A DNA stretch of 64,000 nt from Paenibacillus silvisoli (GTDB lineage Bacteria; Bacillota; Bacilli; Paenibacillales; Paenibacillaceae), in the NCBI RefSeq assembly GCF_030866765.1, contig NZ_CP133017.1, positions 3,144,001 to 3,208,000 of the forward strand, read 5' to 3'. Made by a program: the position numbers and the translations under genes. A model generated the notes under the pieces. It was not told the origin of the DNA. It searched no databases and saw only the letters and a program-made list of their open reading frames with translations. Positions within the stretch are counted from its first letter, which is position 1. Every line of letters starts with the position of its first letter. Shown in pieces: positions 1 through 10,900 of this stretch.

Positions 1-455
1 TGGCGGCGCTGAACAAAACATCCGCCGAGATCATGAATAAATACGAGGTGCATGCTTGCACCGACGTAACCGGATTCGGGCTGCTGGGACATGCGTTGGA
101 AATGGCGAAAGGCAGCGAAGCGGTCATTACGCTGAACTATGAGCGCGTGCCTGTGCTGCCACGAACGAGAGAGCTGGCAACGCTTGGCTTCGTGCCGGGC
201 GGAACGAAGAACAATTTCGCGCATGTCAGCGGCGACGTGACGTTCCCGGAATCGATGGATCAGATCGACCGGTGGATTCTGTGCGATGCGGTGACATCGG
301 GCGGCTTGCTGATTTCCGTTGAAGCGGGTCAAGCCGATGCGCTGCTTGCCGAGCTGGTCGAAGCCGGAATCGAGGCCGGATTGATCGGCGAGGTTACGCG
401 CAAGGCTGAAGGCGATGGCACGGGACGCATTGTCGTACAGCGCGGGCAAGAGTAG
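1..455 (+). CDS. selD: Selenide, water dikinase (C-terminal part)
   Basis: SelD makes selenophosphate from selenide and ATP, the selenium donor for selenocysteine and 2-selenouridine. The gene enters from the left edge: the frame is open from base 3, and the visible ~150 residues carry the AIRS/PurM-type C-terminal domain, including the TDVTGFGLLGH motif near the start and the GGLL segment. The N-terminal catalytic Cys/Sec loop lies outside the window. The next gene, mnmH, uses its product, so an operon is likely (32-bp gap). Identity is secure from the family motifs; the true start cannot be seen. Confidence 0.93.
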   Translation, partial: AALNKTSAEIMNKYEVHACTDVTGFGLLGHALEMAKGSEAVITLNYERVPVLPRTRELATLGFVPGGTKNNFAHVSGDVTFPESMDQIDRWILCDAVTSGGLLISVEAGQADALLAELVEAGIEAGLIGEVTRKAEGDGTGRIVVQRGQE

Positions 456-486
456 TTGATTCAGATACAAGCGAGGGACCTAGCAC

Positions 487-1548
487 ATGCTGCAAGAGAT
501 TACGATAGATAATTGGAGAGCGCTGAAAGACCAAGGCAAGCACACGACGATCGATGTCAGGTCGCCGTCCGAATTTCGCGCGGCCAGCATTCCGGGCAGC
601 GTGAACATTCCGTTGTTCGACGACGCGGAACGCGCCGAGATCGGCACGCTCTATAAGCAGGTCAGCGTGGAAGCGGCGAAGCAGCGGGGCTTGGAAATCG
701 TATCGGCCAAGCTGCCCGCGTTCGTGCGCGCCTTCGCGGCCATTCCGGGCAAGAAAACCGTCTTCTGCTGGCGCGGCGGCATGAGAAGCAAAACATCCGC
801 GACGTTAGTGTCGCTCATGGGCATTCAAGCTTCGCGATTGACGGGCGGATACCGCGCCTATCGTCAATGGGTCGTCGACCAGCTGGCGCAGATCGAGATT
901 AAACCGACCGCGCTTGTTTTGCACGGCAATACGGGAAGCGGCAAGACGCGTTTGCTTCGCCGGTTAGCGGAAGAAGGCTATCCCGTACTGGACCTCGAAG
1001 CGATGGCCGGCCATCGGGGATCGATATTCGGGGAGATCGGCATGGATGCCCATAATCAGAAAATGTTCGATGCCTTATTGATCGAAGGGCTGCTCGCGAA
1101 CCGAAATGAATCGATTATGGCGATTGAGGCGGAGAGCAGACGAATCGGCAAAGTGATTTTGCCGGAAGCGGTCGTTGCCAAGAAGGAAGAGGGCATTCCG
1201 ATCGTCATCGATTTGCCGATTCAGGAGCGCGTAAAGCACATAATCGAAGACTATCAGCCTTGGCAAAATCCGGAGGCGTGCATGAACGCGTTCAAACGGA
1301 TCAAAAACCGGATTCACACGCCGATCGCGCATGAAATTCAAGGCTGTCTCGAAACGGAGCGGTACGAAGCCGCCGTCGAGATGCTGCTCGTCTACTATTA
1401 CGACCCTCGGTATGCTCATGCCGCTCCATATATGGATGATCGGCCGTGCTACCGAATACAAGCCAAAAATGCCGATGAAGCCTATAGCGAGTTGCTAGGC
1501 ATCATCCAACGGCACTGGGGGAACGGTTCAGGCGGTGTCAAAGGATGA
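487..1548 (+). CDS. mnmH: tRNA 2-selenouridine synthase MnmH/SelU
   Basis: This enzyme replaces sulfur by selenium in 2-thiouridine at the wobble base of certain tRNAs, using selenophosphate and a geranylated intermediate. The 353-residue protein has an N-terminal rhodanese domain with the family Cys at residue 94 in the FCWRGG motif. A P-loop domain follows (GNTGSGKT, residues 147-154). Length is normal for the family. It sits directly after selD, its substrate supplier, and its stop overlaps the next start by 4 bp (ATGA), so translational coupling is likely. No selA, selB or selC is visible here, so selenium may be used mainly for tRNA, which is inference. Confidence 0.95.
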   Translation: MLQEITIDNWRALKDQGKHTTIDVRSPSEFRAASIPGSVNIPLFDDAERAEIGTLYKQVSVEAAKQRGLEIVSAKLPAFVRAFAAIPGKKTVFCWRGGMRSKTSATLVSLMGIQASRLTGGYRAYRQWVVDQLAQIEIKPTALVLHGNTGSGKTRLLRRLAEEGYPVLDLEAMAGHRGSIFGEIGMDAHNQKMFDALLIEGLLANRNESIMAIEAESRRIGKVILPEAVVAKKEEGIPIVIDLPIQERVKHIIEDYQPWQNPEACMNAFKRIKNRIHTPIAHEIQGCLETERYEAAVEMLLVYYYDPRYAHAAPYMDDRPCYRIQAKNADEAYSELLGIIQRHWGNGSGGVKG

Positions 1549-2252
1549 AACCGCTCTGGAGGAGACTGACGCTGGCAGGCGCGGTCGTTCTCGTGCTGCT
1601 GCTCCTCCTGTTCGGACTGCAGTGGCTCATGAACGCTCGCAGCTTCCAGCTGTTCGGCGGCATCACGAATCATGTGGAAACCGATGAACCGAAAGTGGCG
1701 TTGACCTTCGACGACGGTCCGACCGAGAACGTCGAGCCAATCCTGGAGCTGCTCGGCAAGTACGACGCGAAAGCGACCTTCTTCGTTATCGGCAACGAGC
1801 TGGAAAGCCATATGGAGGAAGGCCGCAAGATCGTGCAGGCCGGTCATCAGCTGGGCAATCACTCATACTCGCATACGCGGATGCTGTTCAACAACCGGGC
1901 TTTCGTGAAGCGGGAGGTCGAACAGACGAACGAGCTGATCCGAAAGGCAGGCTTCGAAGGCGAGATTGATTTTCGTCCGCCTTACGGGAAGAAGCTGTAC
2001 AGCCTGCCGCATTATTTGCACGAGCATGACATTCAGACGATTATGTGGAATCTAGAGCCGGATACCTACTACACGACCGCGGAAGAAAAGATCAAGGCTG
2101 CTGTCGAAGGCGCGAAGCCGGGTTCGATTATTTTGCTGCATCCGATGTACGACAAGACCGGGCAAGAGCTGCAGGTCATCGAGGGCATTTTGGATGCGTT
2201 GTCGCGGCAGGGGTACCGGTTCGTAACCGTGAATGAACTGCAGGAACGATAG
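1545..2252 (+). CDS. Polysaccharide deacetylase (NodB domain), membrane-anchored
   Basis: A 235-residue NodB-homology (carbohydrate esterase 4) deacetylase, probably acting on N-acetyl groups of peptidoglycan or another wall glycan outside the membrane. An N-terminal hydrophobic segment (about residues 8-28) should serve as signal anchor. The CE4 motifs are present: LTFDDGP with the catalytic/metal Asp pair, the HSYSH metal motif, RPPYGK, and LLHPM near the C terminus. So it looks catalytically complete. It overlaps mnmH by 4 bp although it has no obvious link to selenium. Substrate is unknown. Confidence 0.88.
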   Translation: MKPLWRRLTLAGAVVLVLLLLLFGLQWLMNARSFQLFGGITNHVETDEPKVALTFDDGPTENVEPILELLGKYDAKATFFVIGNELESHMEEGRKIVQAGHQLGNHSYSHTRMLFNNRAFVKREVEQTNELIRKAGFEGEIDFRPPYGKKLYSLPHYLHEHDIQTIMWNLEPDTYYTTAEEKIKAAVEGAKPGSIILLHPMYDKTGQELQVIEGILDALSRQGYRFVTVNELQER

Positions 2253-2279
2253 TCTAGCGATTGAAAGGAGCTGCTTGCC

Positions 2280-2639
2280 ATGGATAAAATGATGTTTATC
2301 GAAATCGGCATGGGGATCGATCTGCACGGTCAAAATGTGACCAAAGCCGCGGTCCGGGCCGTTCAGAACGCGATCCATCACAACTCGATGCCCGGCATTC
2401 GTTCGGTGCTGCCCGGCAACGATTTGGCGAACATGAAGGTGAACGTCAGGCTGGCCGTGCCCGCGGACGCCGACAAGCTGGATTTGGTAGCGGTCAAAGA
2501 GGAGCTGCCGTATGGCCAAGTTTCGTTTGAAGTCGTTGCAGGCGGGATGCTGACTACAAGCGGCATCGTCCTTGCGGACAAGGATGACCGGAACGATCTC
2601 GCCTATGTCGTTATCGCTTCGGTTGAAGTTGGCTACTGA
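2280..2639 (+). CDS. Lin0512 family conserved hypothetical protein
   Basis: A 119-residue soluble protein matching the Lin0512 family of small conserved proteins of unknown function, recognised by the FIEIGMGIDLHGQ start and the symmetric feel of the family (AVRNAI-like and NDLANMKV-like segments). There is no signal peptide or membrane segment. An AAAGGAG ribosome binding site at 2262-2268 supports the ATG at 2280. It lies 27 bp after the deacetylase and 51 bp before the GH43 gene, so it may be cotranscribed. No function can be assigned. Confidence 0.75.
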   Translation: MDKMMFIEIGMGIDLHGQNVTKAAVRAVQNAIHHNSMPGIRSVLPGNDLANMKVNVRLAVPADADKLDLVAVKEELPYGQVSFEVVAGGMLTTSGIVLADKDDRNDLAYVVIASVEVGY

Positions 2640-2690
2640 TGTTGAAAAGCTGAGAAGCAATTCTATTTCGCCATTTAAGGAGAGGTTCGC

Positions 2691-3602
2691 ATGAAGAAAA
2701 CATCCGGCAATCCGATCGTGCCAGGCTGGTACGCCGACCCGGAAGCCCGCATTTTCGAAGGCCGTTATTGGATTTATCCGACTTATTCCGCTCCCTATGA
2801 AGAACAAAGGCATTTAGACGCGTTTCACTCCGATAACCTGGTCGATTGGGTCAAGGTTCCGAACATCCTGGACATGCGCGACATCTCGTGGGCATGGCGC
2901 GCCTTGTGGGCGCCTTCGCCGATCGAGCGTGACGGCAAATACTATCTCTATTTCGCGGCAAACGATATTCAGAGCAATGACGAGCTTGGCGGCATCGGCG
3001 TCGCGGTTGCCGACCAGCCGGAAGGGCCGTTCCGCGACGCGCTGGGCAAGCCGCTCATCGACAAGTTCCATCACGGCGCGCAGCCGATCGATCCGCATGT
3101 GTTCATCGACGACGACGGTACGGCTTATCTGTACTACGGCGGGTGGGGACATTGCAATGTGGTGAAGCTGCAGGCGGACATGGTGAGCGTGGACAGCTTT
3201 GACGACGGCTCGACCTACATCGAAGTGACCCCGGACCAATTCGTCGAAGGGCCTTGCATGCTGAAGCGCAACGGACTCTACTACTTCATGTGGGCCGAAG
3301 GCGGCTGGGGCACGCCGGATTATTCCGTCGCGTATGCCTGCTCCGAATCGCCGCTCGGACCGTTCAACCGGGTCGGCAAAATATTGCAGCAAAATCCGGA
3401 CGTCGCGACGAGCGCCGGCCATCATGGCTTCCTGCACGTGCCCGGCACGGATGATTGGTATATCGTCTACCATCGCAGACCGTTGACCGAGACGGACCGG
3501 AATCACCGCGTACTGTGCATCGACCGGATGGAGTTTGCGGCTGACGGCAGCATCGTTCCCGTCGCCATCACCTTTGAAGGCGTGGCCGAACGTCCGCTAT
3601 GA
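2691..3602 (+). CDS. Glycoside hydrolase family 43 protein
   Basis: A 303-residue five-bladed beta-propeller glycosidase of the GH43 type (arabinofuranosidase/xylosidase group). The three catalytic carboxylates are recognisable: Asp16 in WYADPEA (base), Asp134 in the IDPHVF motif (pKa modulator) and Glu186 in VEGPCM (acid). There is no signal peptide, so it should act inside the cell on imported oligosaccharides, probably arabino- or xylo-oligosaccharides. AGGAGAGG lies just before the ATG. The stop overlaps the start of yojF by 4 bp. Exact sugar specificity cannot be read from sequence. Confidence 0.9.
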   Translation: MKKTSGNPIVPGWYADPEARIFEGRYWIYPTYSAPYEEQRHLDAFHSDNLVDWVKVPNILDMRDISWAWRALWAPSPIERDGKYYLYFAANDIQSNDELGGIGVAVADQPEGPFRDALGKPLIDKFHHGAQPIDPHVFIDDDGTAYLYYGGWGHCNVVKLQADMVSVDSFDDGSTYIEVTPDQFVEGPCMLKRNGLYYFMWAEGGWGTPDYSVAYACSESPLGPFNRVGKILQQNPDVATSAGHHGFLHVPGTDDWYIVYHRRPLTETDRNHRVLCIDRMEFAADGSIVPVAITFEGVAERPL

Positions 3603-3910
3603 AACCGATCCTTATAACGGCCGTCGAAGAAGAGCTGTTAGCTTACATAGGTCAAGAGGCGTACATCCATTGCGAAGCGACGTCCGATTTGTTTGTCCGT
3701 AATTTCAAGGTTTCCGTTACCGAGGCCCATCTGGCCGGGGACGGCGCGTACCGGGTTGCTTTGAGATTCAAGAGCATAGGGTGGCTGCGCATGGAAGGGC
3801 TGACGCATTACGAAGTCGATCGGCAGGGCAGACTGCTGATGGCCGGTTTCGACGGCAGGGGCAGGATGCATGTCGCATTGGAACTGGGAAAGGAGCCGTT
3901 TCCAGAATGA
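3599..3910 (+). CDS. yojF: YojF family protein (DUF1806)
   Basis: A 103-residue protein matching the YojF/DUF1806 family by its pattern (EAYIHCE near residue 20, a WLRMEGLTHYE stretch, GRLLMAG and the C-terminal VALEL). In Bacillus, yojF sits directly before yojG (bshB2), and the same order is seen here with a 4-bp overlap on both sides. This conserved pairing suggests a helper role in bacillithiol metabolism, but the biochemical role is unknown to me. Start ATG at 3599 overlaps the GH43 stop. Confidence 0.8.
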   Translation: MKPILITAVEEELLAYIGQEAYIHCEATSDLFVRNFKVSVTEAHLAGDGAYRVALRFKSIGWLRMEGLTHYEVDRQGRLLMAGFDGRGRMHVALELGKEPFPE

Positions 3911-4629
3911 GTAACCTTGGCATGTTGGCAGGACGGAAGCTGCTCGCCATATTCGCGCATCCGGACGATGAGTCGTTCATCTGCGGCGGAACGCTGGCCA
4001 AGTATGCCAGCCTCGGCGTCGAGATTACGCTGATCAGCGCAACCCGCGGCGAAATGGGGCGCCGGATGGGCAACCCCCCTTACCTCAACAGAGAGACGAT
4101 GCCGGAGGTTCGCGAGAAGGAGCTGAAAGAGGCTTGCGAGCACCTCGGCATTCGGCATTTGACGTTTCTGGATATCCGCGACAAAACGGTCGAGTTTACC
4201 GCTTTCGAAGCGTTGGTTGCCAGGACGGGCCGCTTTATCGAAGAAATCAAGCCGGATATCGTGCTGACGTTTCACGAACGGTTCGGCGGCCATCCCGACC
4301 ATTGCGCGATCGGACGGGCGGCAACGGAAGCGTGGCGCCGATTCGGAACGCCTCGATCCTCGCTCTATTTTATTTCGTATGGAAATGAACTGGAACGTCC
4401 TCAACGATTCGGTTACGAGCGTGAGCATATTGTTCGTATCGACGTACGGGATCATTTGAGAGCGAAGCTGGCCGCCTTTCGGGCGCACCGCTGCCAAACG
4501 GAGATCGACGAATGGGTGTGGGGAGCCGACGAAGCGGCATTGGCCAAATTCGGCAAGCATGAGTATTTCATGGCCGGAGATGTGAAGAAGCCGCTGGCCG
4601 TCAGGGATGATTTGTTCCAGCAGGATTGA
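3907..4629 (+). CDS. bshB2: Bacillithiol biosynthesis deacetylase BshB2
   Basis: A LmbE/PIG-L family zinc deacetylase that converts GlcNAc-malate to GlcN-malate in bacillithiol synthesis, or acts on bacillithiol conjugates. The AHPDDE zinc motif is at residues 17-22 and the HPDH motif at 129-132. The start ATG at 3907 overlaps the yojF stop by 4 bp and gives 240 residues, normal for the family; an upstream in-frame ATG would add 42 non-homologous residues lying inside yojF. A terminator follows at 4647. Bacillithiol fits a Firmicute host. Confidence 0.92.
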   Translation: MSNLGMLAGRKLLAIFAHPDDESFICGGTLAKYASLGVEITLISATRGEMGRRMGNPPYLNRETMPEVREKELKEACEHLGIRHLTFLDIRDKTVEFTAFEALVARTGRFIEEIKPDIVLTFHERFGGHPDHCAIGRAATEAWRRFGTPRSSLYFISYGNELERPQRFGYEREHIVRIDVRDHLRAKLAAFRAHRCQTEIDEWVWGADEAALAKFGKHEYFMAGDVKKPLAVRDDLFQQD

Positions 4630-4646
4630 TTGCACGGCGTTAAGGT

Positions 4647-4681
4647 GGACCGTTCTATTTGATGGAGCGGTCCTATTTTTT
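4647..4681 (+). terminator. Rho-independent terminator after bshB2
   Basis: A 9-bp stem starting GGACCG and closing CGGTCC (one T-G pair) with a 9-nt loop, followed by a run of T, 18 bp after the bshB2 stop. It probably ends the selD-bshB2 run of genes. Confidence 0.85.
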
Positions 4682-4778
4682 TGTCGGCTATGAGGCGTAG
4701 GATGGACTTCAATGTGTTTTGTCCGAAAATCGTAGAAAAGTTCATTTTCTCCTTATAGGGCTGACTCTACAATACAAG

Positions 4779-4840
4779 TTGACAATGTATAAGCGCTGCA
4801 TCTTGATAACCTGTTATTAGAGATTGCAGCGGTTTTTTTT
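4779..4840 (+). promoter_or_regulatory. Promoter-like element overlapping a terminator-like hairpin
   Basis: In the 304-bp gap before the giant gene, TTGACA (4779-4784) is followed at 18 bp by TTGATA. The same stretch forms a hairpin: CGCTGCA (4794-4800) pairs with TGCAGCG (4825-4831), with an imperfect inner stem, then eight T from 4833. It could be a terminator of leftover transcription, or an attenuator in the leader if transcription starts further upstream. The rest of the gap shows nothing else I can name. Confidence 0.4.
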
Positions 4841-4933
4841 GTCGCTACAAACGGTAAGACAACATCTTGAGAGCGGGGTGAAAGCTAGATAAACAAATAA
4901 GATGGCAAAAAATACCATAGAAGGGAAGATCAT

Positions 4934-7900
4934 ATGAACAAGCGCAATCGGACATCACGCTTGGCTTCACGTCTGACATCTTTGGTTCTCAGTATTTTGC
5001 TGGTGGCAACTTTACTGCCGGCGGCAGCCTTCGCGGAAACCCCTGCAGGCAGCGATCCGTTCCAAGGAGAGATTCTGTTCCCCTTCAACGAGGGTGACGG
5101 TGCGACCTCCAGCGCCCTTTCGGGCGGTTTGACAGCCACATTAAGCAACTATGTGTGGAATCCAAACGGCCGGGGCAATACCCCTGCAATCTCCAATGAT
5201 CAAATCGGCCAGAGCGGGATGACAATCGATTACGGCTCTGACTTCGCGAGCGTAAATGATCTTACCATGGGCGTTTGGGTGAAGCCCTCGGCTCCTAGTC
5301 CCGGTACAACCAGTTCTTTAATGGCCCCGCCTTATGCCGGTACCACAGGCAATTGGGGGTTCAATAACGGAGAAATCTGGTGGAGCATCAACTGGGGCAC
5401 CAGTGCAAACAACTTCGCTGACACAAGCATAAGCTTACTATCTTACGGATCGGATGGTTCCGATTGGGGTGGCGGCATCTCCGCGCCAGCTGGGAATCTG
5501 GCCGACGGTAATTGGCACTATGTAGCGTACTCCTTAAGTACGACGGCGAAAACAATTGCTCTCTATGTAGACGGCAATCTGATCGGCCAAAAAAATTATA
5601 ATTCCTTATACCCTGTCAATCTGCAAGCCTACAAATGGTTTGGCGGAAATGGGTACCAGGCTAAGGCGTACACCGGCCTTCTGGATGAGCTTTCCGTTTT
5701 CCCCTCCGTTCTCGACGACGCCGCGCATGAAGCGCTATTTAACAGAGCGCCTAATACGAGCGTTAACGGCGACCCTGGAGATCCTGGCGACCCGGGCGAC
5801 CCTGGCGATCCGGGCGATACCATCCAAGGCGAGATTCTATTCCCCTTCAATGAAGGTAACGGTTCGACCTCCAGCGCCTTTTCTGGCGGTCTGACGGCCA
5901 CATTGGACAACTATGTGTGGGATATCGATCACAACGGACGTGGCGATACTTCCGCGATTTCCAATGACCAAACAGGCAAGAACGGGATTTCAATCGACTA
6001 CGGTTCTGATTTCGCAAGCGTAAATGATCTGACCATGGGCGTTTGGGTGAAGCCTTCGGCTCCGGCTGCCGGCACATCCAGTTATTTAATGGCCCCGCCT
6101 TATGCCGGTACCACTGGCAATTGGGGGCTGAACGCTGGAGAAATCTGGTGGAATATCAAATGGGGCACCAGTGAAAACAATTACTCCGACACCACGATAA
6201 ACTTCACATCTTATGGATCGGATGGCTCCGAGTGGGACAGCAACCTTTCAGCGCCAGCTGGGAATTTGGCTGACGGCGAATGGCACTATTTGGCGTACTC
6301 CTTCAGCGCGACGGCGAAAACGGTCGCTCTGTATCTGGACGGCAGCCTGATCGGGGAGAAGACCTACGCGTCCACATTCCCTATTAATCTGCAAGCCTAC
6401 AAATGGTTCGGCGGAGCTGGATATAATGGAAGCGCATACACCGGCCTTCTGGATGAGCTTTCCGTTGTCCCTTCCGTTCTCGATGCCACCGCTCATGAAG
6501 CACTGTTTAATAGAGCGCCTAATACGAGCGTTGGCGGCAATCCGGGCGGCGATCCCCTCCAAGGCGAGAACCTTTTCCCTTTCAATGAGGGCACTGGCAA
6601 GACCTCCAGCGCCATTTCGGGCGGTCTGACGGCCACATTGAACAACTATTTGTGGGATACCGACAACAATGGCCGGGGAGGTACTCCCGCGATCTCCTCT
6701 GACGACAGAGGCGCGAGCGGACTCACGATCGATTACGGCGCTCAATTCGCGAACGTAAACGATCTGACCATGGGCGTTTGGGTGAAGCCTTCAATCCCCG
6801 CCGAAATCCAAGATGTTGGAAGAGTCAGTTATTTAATGGCTCCACCTTATGGCGGCACCAATGGCGACTGGGGACTCCCTAACGGAGATATCTGGTGGAA
6901 TATTAAATGGGGCACCGAGGAAAACAATTACGCCGACACAACGGTAAACTTCCTGGTTGTGGGATCGGACAACGCCGGTTGGGATGGCGGTTTTGCTGCG
7001 ACAGCAGGGAACTTGGCTGACGGCAACTGGCACTATCTGTCATACGTTTACAGTACGACAGATTTGACGATCAAGCTGTATGCGGACGGCAAGTTGATCG
7101 GCGAAAAAGATTATTCTTCCCTAGCGCCTATCAATCTGCAAGCCTACAAGTGGTTCGGCGGGAATGGCTATCAGGGACGCGCGTACACCGGTCTTCTAGA
7201 TGAGCTTTCCGTTTTCACCTCGGCTCTCGACGACGCCGCGCAAGAAGCGCTTTATAACAGAGCGCCAAACACGGACGGCACCGGTCAGCAGGCTGATCCA
7301 GCCGACACCGATCAGGTAGGCGACAAAACCTATCATGTGGCTAAGACCGGCAGCGACAGCAACCCCGGCACCGAAGCCGAGCCTTTCCTTACGATTCAGA
7401 AGGCAGCCGATGTTCTTCTGCCTGGCGAAACCGTAATCATTCACGAGGGCGTATATGAGGAATCCGTACGTCCGAAGTACAACGGCACGGCAGATCACGC
7501 CATTACTTATAGAAGCGGCGAAGGCGAGAACGTGGTCATCTCCGGCGCGAATCTGATCACAGAGGCATGGCAGCAGGCGTCAAACCCGAGCGCGGTGGAA
7601 TATAACGCGAATGATGCAAACCTCTGGAAAGTCAACGTTAGCTTGCCGATGGGCAATTACCGCAATCAAATTTTCGTAGACGGCGAAGCGATGCTGCCTT
7701 CACGGTATCCGAACGTTGCGAAGGAAGATGCGTACTACCGACCGAACTGGCTGACTTACGTGTTCGACGGCGAGAACGCCAGCACCGGCGGATGGTCTAC
7801 GCCAACGGGCAAGCTGCGCGACCCCGAGATGAACCAAGCCGCCGGTACATGGGACGGTGCGGCCATCGTGGGCATGGACAACCGCGGTTGGAACCTTTCC

Positions 7901-10900
7901 GGCGCGGAAGTCGTTTCCTCCACGCCTGGCTGGCTTAATCTGACAAACGTGAATTTTTACGAGCTGGGTCCAACCGGCTACGCCTCAGGCGACGATTTCC
8001 ATTACTATATCCAAAACGCAATGGCCGCCCTGGACGCGCCATACGAGTGGTTCTATAACCAGAACGGAACCTTGTATTTACAGCTTCCGAACGGCATGAA
8101 TCCCAACGATCTGGATGTTCGTTACAAAGCGCGCGAATGGGGCTTGGATCTGTCCAGCCGCAAGTACATCCATATCGAAGGCATCGATCTGAACGGCAGC
8201 AATCTGACCATGCGAAACGGCGTGAGCAATGTCGTTGATCATATGACGGCCAAGTACGTCACCGAGTTCCTGTCCCCGGATAATGAGCGGGGCGGCATCA
8301 TCGTGGGCGGAAAGAACAACATCTTGATCAACAGTGAAATCGCTTATTCGGCCGGCGCGCTGGTCACCGTTGAGGGCGAGGGCAACAAAATCGTCAACAG
8401 CAAGCTGCACGATGCTACTACCGGTCCTACCATGTTTACCTTCTCGATCACGGTTACGGGAAGAAACCACTTGATCAGCCACAACCAGGTATATAACGCC
8501 AGCGGTACGCTGATCGGCGGCAGCTTCTACGCCAGCGAAATCTCTTATAACGACATCCATGACGGCAACTGGCACAGCACCGACGCAGGCTTGATGTACT
8601 TTGCTTACACGGATTTGGGTAACAGCCAAATTCACCACAACAAAATCCATGACTCTCACAGCGAATTTTCCAATGGCGTGTACTTTGACCTGGGCGGCAA
8701 AAACGCCCAAGTATTCAACAACGTGTTTTGGAATTTGCCATGGGCGGCTACGTTCGTAAACTCCAGCTCCGAGTTTGTATCCGTGTTCAACAACACGGTA
8801 TTCCAAGGAGCGGAAGCTCACCCGAACCCGGAAATTTACACGAACTCCCCGGGCGACGCCTACATGGACGTTTATATGAACAACATCGTGGATTCCCGCG
8901 GCGTGGGTACCGACAACGTCAACGCCGGCGCGGTAGTGATGGATAACTACAGCAGACCGGAAACCGACATCGATGGAACCGCAACCTTTACCAACCCATC
9001 GGCGTTCGATTTTACCCTGAAAGCCGGTTCCGACGCGGTCGGCATGGGCGCATATCAGCCGGGAGACACCTGGAATGCCGGTCTGATGAGCACTCCGGTA
9101 ACGGTCGAAGAAGTAAGCGGCGGCCCGCAGCTTCAGCCCTACGCGAACCGAAACCTGCTGTTCAACAGCGGTTTTGAATGGCCTCGCCTCGACGTCCAAG
9201 GCATGGGCACAATGCCATATTGGAAAAAGACAGGAACAGGAAGCGCATCCCTTGTTCAAGCCTCTTCATCGGCCGACAACGCTCATGCCCGCGAGCAGTA
9301 CGCAGTGGCGCTCACCGGTCAGAACATCGGTGTTGAGCAAACCATAACCGGACTGGAACCGGGTAAGGATTATGTGCTGCGCGGCTTTGCCCGTATGGGC
9401 AGCGGCAGCGAGGCCGCTGCACAAAAGGCGGAAATCGGCGTACGCGTTGGTGAGAATACGATCAAGGGCGAAGCGGATCGGCCTGCATGGCGTTCGGTAT
9501 CGATCAAATTTACTGCCGACGCGACCGGAGAAGCCACGGTTTACGCCATGAAGACGACATCCGGCTCACAGGTCCTGATAGACGACTTCTCGGTTGTAAG
9601 CGCCGATTTGGTTCCCGACCTTGGGCCTCCAAGCGACGACTTATACCCAATGCTGAACTCTCCTGTGGCATTGCTGGACGATATGCTGTTTGAGAATTCC
9701 GAATGGAATGCGGCCAACCAATCGTCGTTCGTGAAAGACGAGCCGAGCGGCCTCACTCTGGAAGCTCAGCCTGGCCAAACGGCGTCCGCGTTCTACACGC
9801 AGGAGAAGTACAGAGACAAGGACTTCTATTTGAAATTGGGCGAGAATGAAAATCTTGACGATCTCGACCTGAACATTATCCTTCGGGCAAACGCGGCGAC
9901 GCGAACCGCCAACAGGTATGAGATTGCTATTCAAGGCTCGACGGCCACGCTTACCCGATATTACAGCGGCACGAGCACTCAATTGGGCCAGTGGTCGGTA
10001 AACATCAACGACCGGCTCTTGAAGGCCGGCGCAGTATGGGACGACGTCAACGAGAGCGGTTACGGCGGCGTGACCGTGACCCTGAAGAGCGGGAACGATA
10101 CGCTGTTCTCCTTCAGGGATGAAAATAACTTAAACGTCTCCACCCCAGGCTACTTCGGTCTGGCGACGGAATCCTCCATCCAACTCGGACGCGTAACCGA
10201 ATATGTGGATATGGCCTCCGTCATCGCGGATAAGGCCAACTGGAAATCCGGATCTTCAATCAGCTGGGAGAATAGCAGTACGAAGCTAACCCCCGTCGGA
10301 AGTTCAACCGCAGGTTACACCGGCCGAACATTCGGCGACGCAGAGTTCGTGGTGGGCTTCGAGTCCGGCATGAACACCGGTGCGTTCCCTAACTTTACGC
10401 TGCGAGCTCCGACTGAGGAGGATCTGCTCAACAACCCTTGGAGCGGCGCAAAATACAGCGTGATCTTCAAGGAAGGTTCCTTCGAGATCCAGCACTGGCA
10501 GGAACTGTGGAAGCCCGGTTCAAGCATTTTGTCGGATGACGGCAGATCGGCGCTGGCGGACAACAAAGGCTTTGTAATGCCGTATACGGAAACACTCGTT
10601 AAAGTCAGTATTTTGAATACCGACTATGGGGTGTGGATCCGCGTCAAGGCAGGCGACACGATCGTCGCAAGCTGGATCGACGAGAACAATTATCTTCAGA
10701 ACGATGGGTATTTCGGCATCTGCGGCTACACCGAGCCAGTGACGATCTCCGTGCCAAGCGAGAGTACGCTTGTTCCTGTCATCGGCAACCCGGACGCTAA
10801 GCCAGGCAGCGGCGCTGTAGATACTTCCGCTCTGCAGCAGCGGATAGCTGAGGGCGACGCGCTTGTTGAAGCCGAGTACACGGCAGCGAGCTGGGCAGCA

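Noticed and set aside
3781-3906. N-terminal extension of bshB2
   Set aside because: The extra codons lie inside yojF in another frame, and BshB2 proteins begin near the residues encoded from 3907.
5063-7276. Possible CRISPR or mobile repeat array
   Set aside because: The repeats are about 700 bp, in frame, and encode protein modules; there are no spacers or cas genes.
8078-9259. 393-codon open frame on the minus strand
   Set aside because: Antisense to the beta-helix part of the giant gene; no ribosome binding site or recognisable domain.
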